From an uncultured Metabacillus sp. (GTDB lineage: Bacteria > Bacillota > Bacilli > Bacillales > Bacillaceae), in the NCBI RefSeq assembly GCF_947503125.1, contig NZ_CANNCR010000002.1, forward strand, positions 124,001 through 188,000: a stretch of 64,000 bases of DNA. The letters run 5' to 3'. This document shows, one piece after another, positions 56,362 through 64,000 of this stretch. The translations under genes were made by a program, and so were the position numbers. The notes under the pieces were generated by a model. The model was given only the letters and a program-made list of their open reading frames with translations. It was not told where the DNA came from and made no database searches. Positions within the stretch are counted from its first letter, which is position 1, and each line of letters opens with the position of its first letter.

Positions 56362-56407
56362 CGAAAAAAGAAAATATAAATAAATTAAATTTATTTATAA
56401 AAAACTA

Positions 56408-56436
56408 TTTACAAAGATAAATTAATCATATATACT
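56408..56436 (+). promoter_or_regulatory. promoter with the dispersed motif in its spacer
   Basis: TTTACA and TATACT are 17 bp apart; spacer AAGATAAATTAATCATA. It probably drives the gene at 56470 and, with a second site at about 56925, the replication operon. Confidence 0.85.
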
Positions 56437-56469
56437 AAAAGTACCCCATAAGGAAAGGAGATGAAAAAA

Positions 56470-56847
56470 ATGAAGATTCTAAAGCTCAGTAAGAAGGCCT
56501 ATAAACAGTATACCACTTCAGTTAAGGGAAATGAAACAACAGATATGGATCAGGCATCAAGGAAGCTTACAAGAAATATCCAGATTGTCAAAGAGAAGGT
56601 TGAGCGACATAAATGGATGAAAGAAAAACTGATTCATGAATCAATGTTTGGTACTACATACTTTTACGGTAACTTACATATTAAAGTCTGGAATGGAAAA
56701 GTTATAGGAGTGAAAAACTTTCAAGGTGAACAAGAATTTGAATTCTTTGTTCCAAGAAGAAGATATGAGCAGCTTAGTAAGCAACTTAGAATAGAAGGTT
56801 ACGAGAAGAAGTTTGGTAGAAAAAAGAATAATAGAAAATTTGCTTAA
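56470..56847 (+). CDS. hypothetical basic protein, 125 aa
   Basis: The ATG at 56470 is 9 bases from AAAGGAG; an ATG at 56461 touches it. The product is very basic (FGRKKNNRKF at its end) and could bind nucleic acid. It stands just before the replication block. Confidence 0.7.
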   Translation: MKILKLSKKAYKQYTTSVKGNETTDMDQASRKLTRNIQIVKEKVERHKWMKEKLIHESMFGTTYFYGNLHIKVWNGKVIGVKNFQGEQEFEFFVPRRRYEQLSKQLRIEGYEKKFGRKKNNRKFA

Positions 56848-56974
56848 AAGGTGGTGAGGGTTATAGAATATAACAGAGGTTCACCATAGGTTAGAATAAA
56901 TTAAACCTTTTATTTAAAATAATATTTATAGGTAAATTAATTATATATTAAAACAATATTGGAGGAATATACAT
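56848..56974 (+). other. leader of the replication block
   Basis: A TGGTGA/TTCACCA inverted repeat (about 56854 and 56880) holds ATATAACAG in its loop. Downstream lies TTTATAGGTAAATTAATTAT, a weak copy of the motif-bearing promoter type, and GGAGG for the next gene. Confidence 0.5.
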
Positions 56975-57910
56975 ATGTCAGAAAATCAAACAGTTTTACG
57001 TGAAGCAGAAAACAAGGTTATTATCGAAGGAACTCTTTTAGAAAAGAGATTGGAAGAAAAAGAGTTTAATGGCCAAAATGGAAAACGAAATGCAATTACT
57101 GGAGAACTTGACATTGAAACAGCAGAAAATGAAGTACATACAGTAAGAGTATTCTCATTCGAAAAGAAAGTAGATGGGTCAGATAACGGTATCTTCAAAG
57201 GATTAAAAACAGTAGACAATGAATATAAATCAGTTGCAGAAAACGGACGAGAAGAGGCTGATAAAGTTCGAATTACACAAGGTCAAATTGGACTAAATGA
57301 ATACTATGGTCAAGATGGAATGTTACGTTCATTCCCTCAGATTTCAGCTAACTTTATTAATCGAGTCCAAGCAGGAGAAGAGTTCGAACCAAAAGCAGAG
57401 TTTGAAATTGAAGCATTTATTAAGTCTGTTAGCCCTGAAGTTAAAAACGAAGAAGAAACTGGTCGAGTTAAAGTTGAGGCTATCATTCCAGCGTATGGCG
57501 GTAAAGTGTTACCATTCAGTTTAATGGCTCCTGTTGAAGCTGCTGAATATATTGAAGATAACTACGAGCCAGGTAGCACAGTTAAAATTTACGGTGATAT
57601 CATTAACTTCAAAGAAAAGAAAGTTGTCCTTGAAGATGTTGCATTCGGTAAACCAAAAGAGAAAGTTACATACAATACAGTACGTGAATACTTAATCACA
57701 GGTGGATCTGAACCATATGAAGAAGAAAATAACAAAGCATACGATGTAGAGCTAATTAAGAAAGCATTAACTGAACGTGAAATTTACTTAGCTGAATTAA
57801 AAGCTAAAAAAGATCAACCAAAACAAGAAGAGAAAAAAGCTGGATTTAACACCAAATCTAATAAAACAACTGAGAAAAAAGAGAAAAAGAAAATTGATTT
57901 ACCATTCTAA
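56975..57910 (+). CDS. putative single-stranded DNA-binding-like protein
   Basis: TTGGAGG precedes the ATG. The 311-aa protein has two regions that look like OB-type beta domains (KVIIEGTLLEKRLEEKEFNG near the start; GSTVKIYGDIINFKEKKVVL near residue 205), a Lys-rich linker and the tail KKKIDLPF. Such an acidic-hydrophobic tip is the partner-binding end of SSB proteins. It leads the YorG-K-like replication block, which fits an SSB role. Not proven. Confidence 0.7.
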   Translation: MSENQTVLREAENKVIIEGTLLEKRLEEKEFNGQNGKRNAITGELDIETAENEVHTVRVFSFEKKVDGSDNGIFKGLKTVDNEYKSVAENGREEADKVRITQGQIGLNEYYGQDGMLRSFPQISANFINRVQAGEEFEPKAEFEIEAFIKSVSPEVKNEEETGRVKVEAIIPAYGGKVLPFSLMAPVEAAEYIEDNYEPGSTVKIYGDIINFKEKKVVLEDVAFGKPKEKVTYNTVREYLITGGSEPYEEENNKAYDVELIKKALTEREIYLAELKAKKDQPKQEEKKAGFNTKSNKTTEKKEKKKIDLPF

Positions 57911-57949
57911 CATATAAATAAAATAAATGTACAAAACAAAATAAAAAAC

Positions 57950-57970
57950 GAGTGGGTGAAACTCCCACTC
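57950..57970 (-). terminator. perfect hairpin, T-run on the minus strand
   Basis: GAGTGGG and CCCACTC flank TGAAACT. AAAAAAC precedes it on the + strand, so it is best suited to stop antisense transcripts; on the + strand it may protect the mRNA end. Confidence 0.5.
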
Positions 57971-57998
57971 AATACATAACAATGGAGGAAATTATTAT

Positions 57999-58982
57999 AT
58001 GTCATTAGATATTTTTAACCCACAGATTTCAGTTGTAGCAAAAGGATTAGAAGGTAAAGTTATTACAATCGTAGGTGGAAACAACTTAGGTAAAACAAAA
58101 CAGGCAACTAGAATGAAAAAACCACTTTATCTTGCATTTGAAAAAGGTTTAAATGCCATTGCTGGAGTACCTTTTATGGCCATTAATAAATGGTCTGACT
58201 TTAAAAAAGTAGTAAGACAATTAGAAAAAAACACAGAAAAAGCAAAAGAGATGTATCAAACTATTATCTTTGACCAAGTAGGAGACTCTGCAAAGTTTTG
58301 TTCAAGACATATTTGTAATGTTTACGGAGTTGATCGTATTAAAGATGGCAATGATGGTTTCGGTCTTTGGAACGAGTATGAAACAGAATACTGGGAACAA
58401 ATCAGTAAATTGTTAGGCCCTGGATTCACAGTGGTATTCATTGCCCATGCTGAAGCCGATAAGACCGGTAAATTCTACCCTAAAGGCGACAAACGCTCAT
58501 TGGCTCCTGTTATTAACAATAGTGATATTGTTGCATTCTTAAAGCCGAATGGAGTAGACGAGGACGGAAACGTAATTAAATCAAGTGCTTACCTAGCTGA
58601 AACAGATGAGTTTTTTGCACGATCAAGATTTGACTACATTGATACTTATATTGAAGAATACACAGCAGAGAGTTTGGAAGCAGCAATTGTTGAAGCAATT
58701 GAGCGCCAAGAAGAAGAAGAGGGCATTCAGGCAGTTACATTTACAGAGCAAAAATCAACTCAGGAAAGTGAAGAATACGACTTCAATGAAGTTATGGAAA
58801 AAGCAACCAGTATCATTAATGAAATCATGGAAAAAGACGAGGATAATGCTAAGAAGATTACAAAAATTATTGAGAAAAATCTTGGTAAAAACAGCAAGTT
58901 AAGTGAAGCTGAAGAAGAACAAGCAGATATTATTAGTTTAATTGTTGATGAACTTCAAGATTTCCTTGAAGAATTAGAATAA
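57999..58982 (+). CDS. yorG: RecA-like ATPase, YorG-like
   Basis: TGGAGG precedes the ATG. The 327-aa protein has a Walker A-type loop GGNNLGKTKQA (about residues 26-36), a Walker B-like QTIIFDQVGD and a VVFIAHAEAD sensor segment, the layout of Sak4-type phage single-strand annealing or loader ATPases. The C-terminal third is acidic and helical. In SPbeta YorG occupies the same place ahead of YorH, YorI, YorJ and YorK. Confidence 0.85.
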   Translation: MSLDIFNPQISVVAKGLEGKVITIVGGNNLGKTKQATRMKKPLYLAFEKGLNAIAGVPFMAINKWSDFKKVVRQLEKNTEKAKEMYQTIIFDQVGDSAKFCSRHICNVYGVDRIKDGNDGFGLWNEYETEYWEQISKLLGPGFTVVFIAHAEADKTGKFYPKGDKRSLAPVINNSDIVAFLKPNGVDEDGNVIKSSAYLAETDEFFARSRFDYIDTYIEEYTAESLEAAIVEAIERQEEEEGIQAVTFTEQKSTQESEEYDFNEVMEKATSIINEIMEKDEDNAKKITKIIEKNLGKNSKLSEAEEEQADIISLIVDELQDFLEELE

Positions 58983-58990
58983 CAATGCAT

Positions 58991-59021
58991 AGGGATAGTA
59001 TTCTTGCTATCCCTTTTATTT
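58991..59021 (+). terminator. terminator inside the replication operon
   Basis: AGGGATAG and CTATCCCT are perfect arms, followed by TTTTATTTT. It lies between yorG and yorH, so it may tune expression of the downstream genes. Confidence 0.8.
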
Positions 59022-59035
59022 TAAAGAGGTGTGAT

Positions 59036-59509
59036 ATGGGGAGACAAGTAAAATGTCCATATTGTGAATTGAAACTTGATAAAGATGATTCAGTTGAATA
59101 TAAAAAGCGCTATTATCACGAAGAGTGCTTTGAAACATGGAGAATGGAAGCAGAACACAGAAAAGAATTAATTGAATACATATGCAGTCTTTATAAATTA
59201 GATGCTCCAACTGGCATGATGTTAAAACAAATTAAAGAATTTCAAGAAGATTATAAATACAAATTAAAAGGCATTGAACTGGCATTGAGATACTTCCATG
59301 AAACACTCGAAAAACCTGTTCAAAGTGGTACTGGGATAGGCATTGTTCCATTTGTATATGAGGATGCTAAGAAGCACTTCATGATGAAATTAAAAGTTGA
59401 AGAAAGTGTCGAGGATTTAAAAACTGTAGAAAGTAAATCTGTCACTGTTCAATCTCCTCAATTTAATTATGAAAGAAAGTTACAGCAAATTGATATTGGT
59501 TCGTTATAG
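59036..59509 (+). CDS. yorH: zinc-finger protein, YorH-like
   Basis: AAAGAGGTGTG precedes the ATG at 59036. The 157-aa product starts with a LIM-like zinc knuckle (CPYCELKL, then YYHEECF) and continues with helices. Its position between the YorG- and YorI-like genes matches SPbeta; a helicase-loader or adaptor role is plausible but inferred. Confidence 0.8.
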   Translation: MGRQVKCPYCELKLDKDDSVEYKKRYYHEECFETWRMEAEHRKELIEYICSLYKLDAPTGMMLKQIKEFQEDYKYKLKGIELALRYFHETLEKPVQSGTGIGIVPFVYEDAKKHFMMKLKVEESVEDLKTVESKSVTVQSPQFNYERKLQQIDIGSL

Positions 59510-59526
59510 TCATGTGAGGTGAACTT

Positions 59527-61068
59527 ATGAGTTTAATAGATAAAAGAAGCGTATTCCAAATACTAGGCAACTTAATGAAAAAACCATCTTTACTAGATGA
59601 AGAGAAATATAAATTCACTACAGAGGATTTCCATTCAGATGGTGAGTCATCATTCTACACAATTATCTATGCAGCAATTAACAATCTTTATAAACAAGGT
59701 ATTGAAGAATTAGACCTAATGATGATTGACTCTTTTTTAAGCAGCTATGATGTGCAATATAAGATATTTAATGATAACGATGGATTAGAGTATTTACAAA
59801 ATGCAATAGATCAATCACACTTTAGAAATTTTGACTATAGTTATAATCGCTTAAAGAAATTTAGTTTGCTTAGAATGTATAAAAATAATGGCTTCGACAT
59901 TTCAGAGTTGTACGATGAAAATATTATTGTCCCAAGAGAATCGGAAAAGATGATGGCTGAATTTGATGAGTTGACGATTGATAAAATGATTGAACACTAT
60001 GATAAGAAACTTGTTGAAATAGCCAATCAGTTTTCAAGTAACCAGGAAACTAAAACTATACATGCATCAGATAAAGCAAAAGAGTTATTAGCAAAGTTTA
60101 AAAAAGCGCCTGATTATGGTATATCAATGATTGGAAAAATACAAAATACAATTTTCAGAGGTGCTAAATTAAAGTCGTTAGGCTTAAGATCGGCTCCATC
60201 CAACTTAGGTAAAACACGTATTGCACTAGGCGAAGCCACAGATATGGCGATTGATGAAATTTACGATCTAAAAAAGGAAGAATGGGTTTCAAATAATAAT
60301 GGTGAAAATGTTTTGTTTATTAGTACAGAGATTGAAGGAGATGCACTCCAAAGTACTATATTGGCCTACATATCTGGTGTACCTGAGAAAAAAATTAAAG
60401 ATGGTGCTACTAATGAGGATGAAGATGAGAGATTAGCCAAAGCCATCGAAATACTGGAAAGAAGTAATTACTGGATAGAGTACATACCTGATTTCGATAC
60501 ACAATTAATTGAAAATAAAATCAAGCAGCACATTATTGAAAATCAAGCACAGTACATTTATTTTGACTATCTACATATTAGCATGAGTATTCTAGAGGAG
60601 ATTGCTAACTCATCAAAAGGCATGAAACTCAGAGAAGATATGGTCTTATTCATGTTTATGAATAGATTAGATCAAATGAGAAAACGTTACAATGTATACA
60701 TACAAACAGCAACACAGGTAAATGGTGACTGGAAACACACAGAAAATGCAGACAGTACAGTTTTGAGGGGATCAAAGGCCATTGCAGATAAAGCCACAAA
60801 GGGGATTATCGCTTTAACTCCTACAGCAAAGGATTTAGAGTCCATTGAGCCAATTTTAAGAAATGGTTTTTATCCAGAGCCAAACGTTGTTTACCATATT
60901 TATAAAAATCGTGAAACAGAATATAAAGATTGTAAACTATGGCTTTATATTGACTATGACACTATGAGACAACAAGAGCTATTTTTAACAAAAAATAATT
61001 ATGAGTTAATTAATATTGAGCCAACTGAAATTAAAACCGAACCAAAGCAAACGAAATATAGTTTCTAG
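59527..61068 (+). CDS. yorI: replicative DnaB-like helicase, YorI-like
   Basis: TGAGGTGA precedes the ATG. The 513-aa protein has an N-terminal helical domain and a RecA-like core with SAPSNLGKTRIAL (Walker A in which the first Gly is Ala), ISTEIEGDALQ, IYFDYLHISM (Walker B-like) and a QVNGDW/STVLRGSKAIADKA segment. This is the domain order of DnaB-family helicases. It should unwind the phage fork with the primase encoded next. Its stop codon lies in the hairpin that covers the primase ribosome binding site. Confidence 0.88.
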   Translation: MSLIDKRSVFQILGNLMKKPSLLDEEKYKFTTEDFHSDGESSFYTIIYAAINNLYKQGIEELDLMMIDSFLSSYDVQYKIFNDNDGLEYLQNAIDQSHFRNFDYSYNRLKKFSLLRMYKNNGFDISELYDENIIVPRESEKMMAEFDELTIDKMIEHYDKKLVEIANQFSSNQETKTIHASDKAKELLAKFKKAPDYGISMIGKIQNTIFRGAKLKSLGLRSAPSNLGKTRIALGEATDMAIDEIYDLKKEEWVSNNNGENVLFISTEIEGDALQSTILAYISGVPEKKIKDGATNEDEDERLAKAIEILERSNYWIEYIPDFDTQLIENKIKQHIIENQAQYIYFDYLHISMSILEEIANSSKGMKLREDMVLFMFMNRLDQMRKRYNVYIQTATQVNGDWKHTENADSTVLRGSKAIADKATKGIIALTPTAKDLESIEPILRNGFYPEPNVVYHIYKNRETEYKDCKLWLYIDYDTMRQQELFLTKNNYELINIEPTEIKTEPKQTKYSF

Positions 61069-61082
61069 GGAGTGAACCCTAG
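61065..61082 (+). promoter_or_regulatory. hairpin covering the primase ribosome binding site
   Basis: CTAGGG and CCCTAG flank AGTGAA. The stem includes the helicase stop codon and the GGGAG ribosome binding site of the next gene, so primase translation should depend on ribosomes ending the helicase gene, as predicted for aimR-aimP. Confidence 0.65.
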
Positions 61083-62191
61083 TGAGATACGACAAGGATA
61101 AACTTAAAGAATCGCTAACAATAGAAGAAATAAAATTAATTTTATATAACCTAGGAAGCAAAGAACCAAGAGAAGACAATCAAGGAAATCCCATGTTTCA
61201 AACTGTCTGTCATCATGGAGATAGCCATAAGCTTTACTATTATCATGATACGAAGTTGTTTCATTGCTACACACATTGCTCAGAGTCATTTAATATATTC
61301 GATTTAGTAATGAGAAATAAGAAAGTATCATTTCCTCAAGCAGTACGGTATGTTGCAGAAACAACCAATAAAACCTTTGGTTTTGGATCTGTTGTTAAGA
61401 ATAATCAAGAGGAAATAATAACTGACTGGGATTGGATTTCTAGACTGAAGAAAAAGGAAAAGAAAGTCATTGAATTGCCTGAGTACAGTGAAAAGGTTTT
61501 AGATGTATTAATAAAACTTCCACATGAAGATTGGCTATCAGAAGGAATATCTTATGAGACTCAGGAAAAATATGAGGTGGGGTATTATTTTCGAGACGAA
61601 AGAATATCAATAGTTCACCGAGACATTAACAATAGATTTATAGGTTTACGTGGAAGAGCAATGAAACAAGAGGATATTGACGCTGGTAAGAAGTATATGC
61701 CATTAACCATTGGAAATAAATTATACAATCACCAGACAATGTTTAACCTATTTGGACTTAATCACACTCAACATGCAGTAAAAAGACTAAAAAAAATAAT
61801 GATACTTGAAGGTGAAAAATCTATTCTTAAAAGTGAAGACATATATGGAGAAAATAATTTCACTTGTGCAGCTTGTTCAAGTCAGATTACAAATTTCCAT
61901 AGGGATATAATTTTATCGCTTGGAGTTGAAGAAGTTTTTATAGGATTTGATAAGTTTAGAGCAAGAAAAGAAAATGAGTCAGAAGAAAAATATGAAGAGA
62001 TGATCAAAGAATACCAGGAAAACTTGTTGAAGTTTGCAAAGAAATTCACTCCATATGTAAGAACTTATATACTGTGGGATGACTTTGACTTACTCGAACC
62101 CAAAGATTCACCTATTGATAAAGGTAAAGAAATTTTAGAGCAGCTAATGAAAACTAAGTATGAGATTAATACTAGTGGGGTGGAAGAATGA
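61082..62191 (+). CDS. yorJ: DnaG-type primase, YorJ-like, GTG start
   Basis: The 369-aa protein has a CHC2-type zinc finger (CHHGDSHKLYYYH, then FHCYTHC) within the first 70 residues and a TOPRIM core with MILEGEKS, and IGFDK as the acidic metal motif. It should make primers for the YorI-like helicase. Its last codons overlap the next start (ATGA). Confidence 0.88.
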   Translation: MRYDKDKLKESLTIEEIKLILYNLGSKEPREDNQGNPMFQTVCHHGDSHKLYYYHDTKLFHCYTHCSESFNIFDLVMRNKKVSFPQAVRYVAETTNKTFGFGSVVKNNQEEIITDWDWISRLKKKEKKVIELPEYSEKVLDVLIKLPHEDWLSEGISYETQEKYEVGYYFRDERISIVHRDINNRFIGLRGRAMKQEDIDAGKKYMPLTIGNKLYNHQTMFNLFGLNHTQHAVKRLKKIMILEGEKSILKSEDIYGENNFTCAACSSQITNFHRDIILSLGVEEVFIGFDKFRARKENESEEKYEEMIKEYQENLLKFAKKFTPYVRTYILWDDFDLLEPKDSPIDKGKEILEQLMKTKYEINTSGVEE

Positions 62192-63897
62192 AGTATGAGC
62201 TAATTGGAAAGAATGATTATTTCTTAAATCCAATTGAGACAATTTTGAAAAATCGAGGGATTGAAGATATTCAATCCTTTTTAAATATTAGTGAGAAGGA
62301 TGTTATTCATTGGAGTTTATTACGAAATATCGTTCGAGCTGCTGAGTGTTTATTAGAACATGTTAAAAAGGGTAGTTACATATTTGTACAGTATGATAGC
62401 GATATTGATGGCATATGTTCAAGTACGATGATAATCAAGTATCTTAAGAAAGTCTTTCCTGATATTAAACTGCAATGGAGAATACATAACGGTAAAGAGC
62501 ATGGTGTTATTGTAAATGAAGTACCAGATGATGTTGATTTGGTTATTATACCGGATGCAGGGAGTAACCAATACAGAGAGCATAAGCAACTAAAGGATAA
62601 AGGTATTGACGTCATTGTACTAGATCACCATGACTGTGAAAAGGAATCAGATTATGCAATTGTAGTTAATAATCAATTATCTCCTGATTATTTAAATAAG
62701 AATTTCTCAGGGGCTGGAATTGTGTTTAAATTCCTACAGGCTTTAGATGATAAACTACAAATTAATCATGCTAACCATTATCTTGATTTAGTTGCAGTTG
62801 GAAATATTGGAGACATGATGGATAGTAGAGAATTAGAAACTCGTTATTACATGTCTGAAGGATTAAAGAAAATCAACAATAAGTTTTTACAAGCATTGTT
62901 TGATAAACAAGAATTCTCAACTAAAGGGGTAGTCAATTTAATTAATACTGCATTTTATATCGCTCCATTGTGTAATGCTGCTATACGAGTTGGTTCACAT
63001 GAAGAGAAGATGCAAATGATTAATGCTTTTTTAGAATCAGACGAAAAAATTTATTACAAGCGAAAAGATATTTATGAGGATATTCAAACTAATACAGCTA
63101 GATTGCTTGCGAATATTCGTGCAAGACAAAATAGATTAAGAGATAAAGGAGTTGAAGCTATTAACGAACGTATTGAAGAAAAGAATCTGCTTCAAAATAA
63201 GATTTTAATTATCAACGTTACTGATTTATTAGATAAAAATCTTACTGGATTAGTAGCGAATCAGCTTTCAAGGCTATATAAAAGACCTGTTTTACTAATA
63301 CGTCAAAAGGATGATTCAACAGTATTTGGTGGCTCAGCAAGGGGGTATGAGAAAGGATTTATCAAGGATTTAAAAGGGTTTTTATTGGATACAGATAAAT
63401 TTATCTTTTGTGAAGGGCATAAATCAGCCTTTGGGATCGAGATAGAAGGTGAAAATTTAATTAATGTTAATGAAATAGTTAACGAAAAGCTAAGTGAAAT
63501 TGATATTAATATGGACATACATGAAGTAGATTTTATAATTCCTGGAAAACAACTAGCAGATTCCATTATTAAAGACATACATGACTTGAGAGATTACTGG
63601 GGTCAGAGAGTCGAAGAACCTCTTTTAGCTTTCAGTGGCATTGAAGTCAATAAAGAAGATTTAATGCTTTTAGGATCTAATAGAGCAACTTTAAAGTTTA
63701 CATTTAGAGGAATTGAATTTATCAAATTTAAATTTAACGAAAATGAATTTAATGATTTATTTAGCAACAATGGAACTTTTGTCATTGATTTAGTTGGAAG
63801 GTGTGGATTGAACATCTGGGAAGGAAAAGAGAAAGCTCAAGTTATAATTGAGGATTTTGAAGTTATAAAAGTTAAAAAGAAACAATGGGTATTTTAG
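62188..63897 (+). CDS. yorK: RecJ-like DHH single-strand exonuclease, YorK-like
   Basis: The 569-aa protein shows the DHH phosphoesterase motifs in order: FVQYDSDIDGICSS (DxDxDG), IIPDAGSN, LDHHDC and GDMMDSRE, then a DHHA1 segment with FGGSARGYEKG. RecJ degrades single-stranded DNA 5' to 3'. It overlaps the primase gene by four bases and ends the YorG-K run. In SPbeta the DNA polymerase YorL would follow. Confidence 0.9.
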   Translation: MKYELIGKNDYFLNPIETILKNRGIEDIQSFLNISEKDVIHWSLLRNIVRAAECLLEHVKKGSYIFVQYDSDIDGICSSTMIIKYLKKVFPDIKLQWRIHNGKEHGVIVNEVPDDVDLVIIPDAGSNQYREHKQLKDKGIDVIVLDHHDCEKESDYAIVVNNQLSPDYLNKNFSGAGIVFKFLQALDDKLQINHANHYLDLVAVGNIGDMMDSRELETRYYMSEGLKKINNKFLQALFDKQEFSTKGVVNLINTAFYIAPLCNAAIRVGSHEEKMQMINAFLESDEKIYYKRKDIYEDIQTNTARLLANIRARQNRLRDKGVEAINERIEEKNLLQNKILIINVTDLLDKNLTGLVANQLSRLYKRPVLLIRQKDDSTVFGGSARGYEKGFIKDLKGFLLDTDKFIFCEGHKSAFGIEIEGENLINVNEIVNEKLSEIDINMDIHEVDFIIPGKQLADSIIKDIHDLRDYWGQRVEEPLLAFSGIEVNKEDLMLLGSNRATLKFTFRGIEFIKFKFNENEFNDLFSNNGTFVIDLVGRCGLNIWEGKEKAQVIIEDFEVIKVKKKQWVF

Positions 63898-63910
63898 AGG
63901 AGGTAATTGA

Positions 63911-64000
63911 GTGGGTGTACCAAAGCATAGAATGACTGGAACAAGACTTTATAAAATATGGGATGGAATGAAATATAGGTGCTACAAAGAAGATTCTACT
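63911..64000 (+). CDS. partial homing-endonuclease-like gene (AP2/HNH type)
   Basis: GAGGAGG precedes GTG and the frame stays open to the window edge. The visible 30 residues, HRMTGTRLYKIWDGMKYRCY and on, match the start of phage AP2/HNH endonucleases (TRLYxIWxxMKxRCY). It lies between yorK and the expected DNA polymerase gene, a typical landing place for such elements. Only the N-terminus is present. Confidence 0.7.
   Translation, partial: MGVPKHRMTGTRLYKIWDGMKYRCYKEDST

Noticed and set aside
4400-56440. Regular recurrence of TAAATAAATT words as a CRISPR-like array
   Set aside because: Copies are hundreds of bases apart, vary in sequence and sit in promoters; there are no equal spacers or cas genes.
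2382-63815. Numerous minus-strand open frames opposite + strand genes
   Set aside because: They lie antisense to genes with strong ribosome binding sites, lack their own sites and have hydrophobic low-complexity products typical of shadow frames. Only three minus-strand genes (16168, 16481, 39062) were kept.
1-64000. tRNA or rRNA genes
   Set aside because: No cloverleaf with a GTTCRA T-loop and no rRNA-like stretch was noticed, though a dedicated scan was not possible by eye.

Overview
The window looks like the early/regulatory and replication half of a large temperate Bacillus phage or prophage of the SPbeta type. It is AT-rich (roughly 30% GC by eye) and almost every gene is on the + strand. 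Genes are small, each has a strong GGAGG-type ribosome binding site, and many start with TTG or GTG. Three things place it with SPbeta relatives: an arbitrium pair (aimR, aimP), a YopP-YopQ-YopR lysogeny module, and a YorG-H-I-J-K replication block. A minus-strand sspC-like SASP gene, a yyaC-like gene and a yolD-like gene point to a spore-forming Bacillus host. No capsid, tail or lysis gene, tRNA, rRNA or CRISPR array was seen.

Layout. 1-9.7 kb: small unknown genes, a phage SF2 helicase, and a 715-aa protein with a likely DUF4942-type C-terminus. 9.7-12.8 kb: a fused N6-adenine methyltransferase/helicase. 12.8-16.1 kb: small genes and a membrane-anchored coiled-coil protein. 16.2-16.7 kb: two minus-strand genes (AbrB/MazE-like regulator, SASP). 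17.4-19.3 kb: two likely small RNAs, two XRE regulators and an HNH nuclease. 19.8-20.5 kb: an Ltp-like superinfection-exclusion protein. 20.5-26.1 kb: small genes, a lipoprotein/DUF4064 pair and a structured intergenic RNA region. 26.2-27.6 kb: the arbitrium operon. 27.7-33.4 kb: many tiny genes and a HExxH protein. 33.4-35.1 kb: a homing endonuclease. 35.3-38.8 kb: YopP/YopQ/YopR-like genes. 39.1-39.3 kb: an opposing XRE regulator. 39.8-42.7 kb: a ComX-like/ComP-like signalling operon behind apparent ComA boxes. 42.7-56.8 kb: accessory genes (YyaC, YolD with a LexA-like box, a GH15-like protein, two DNA methyltransferases, a phosphoesterase, a nucleotidyltransferase-like protein, an HslV-like peptidase). 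57-63.9 kb: replication genes, then the start of another homing-endonuclease-like gene at the right edge.

How it works together (inference). Lysis/lysogeny control appears to rest on AimR-AimP plus the YopR-like master repressor. A short AT-rich motif (GATAAATTTAAT-like) recurs in dozens of intergenic sites, often exactly in the 17-bp spacer of sigma-A-type promoters, and is a good candidate for that repressor's operator. A second, host-derived communication module (two ComX-like peptides and a ComP-like kinase, no ComQ or ComA in the window) is preceded by sequences matching the host ComA box. A 16-bp promoter-region sequence is shared exactly by the aimR and comX-like operons. This dual-signal arrangement is the most interesting feature of the window.
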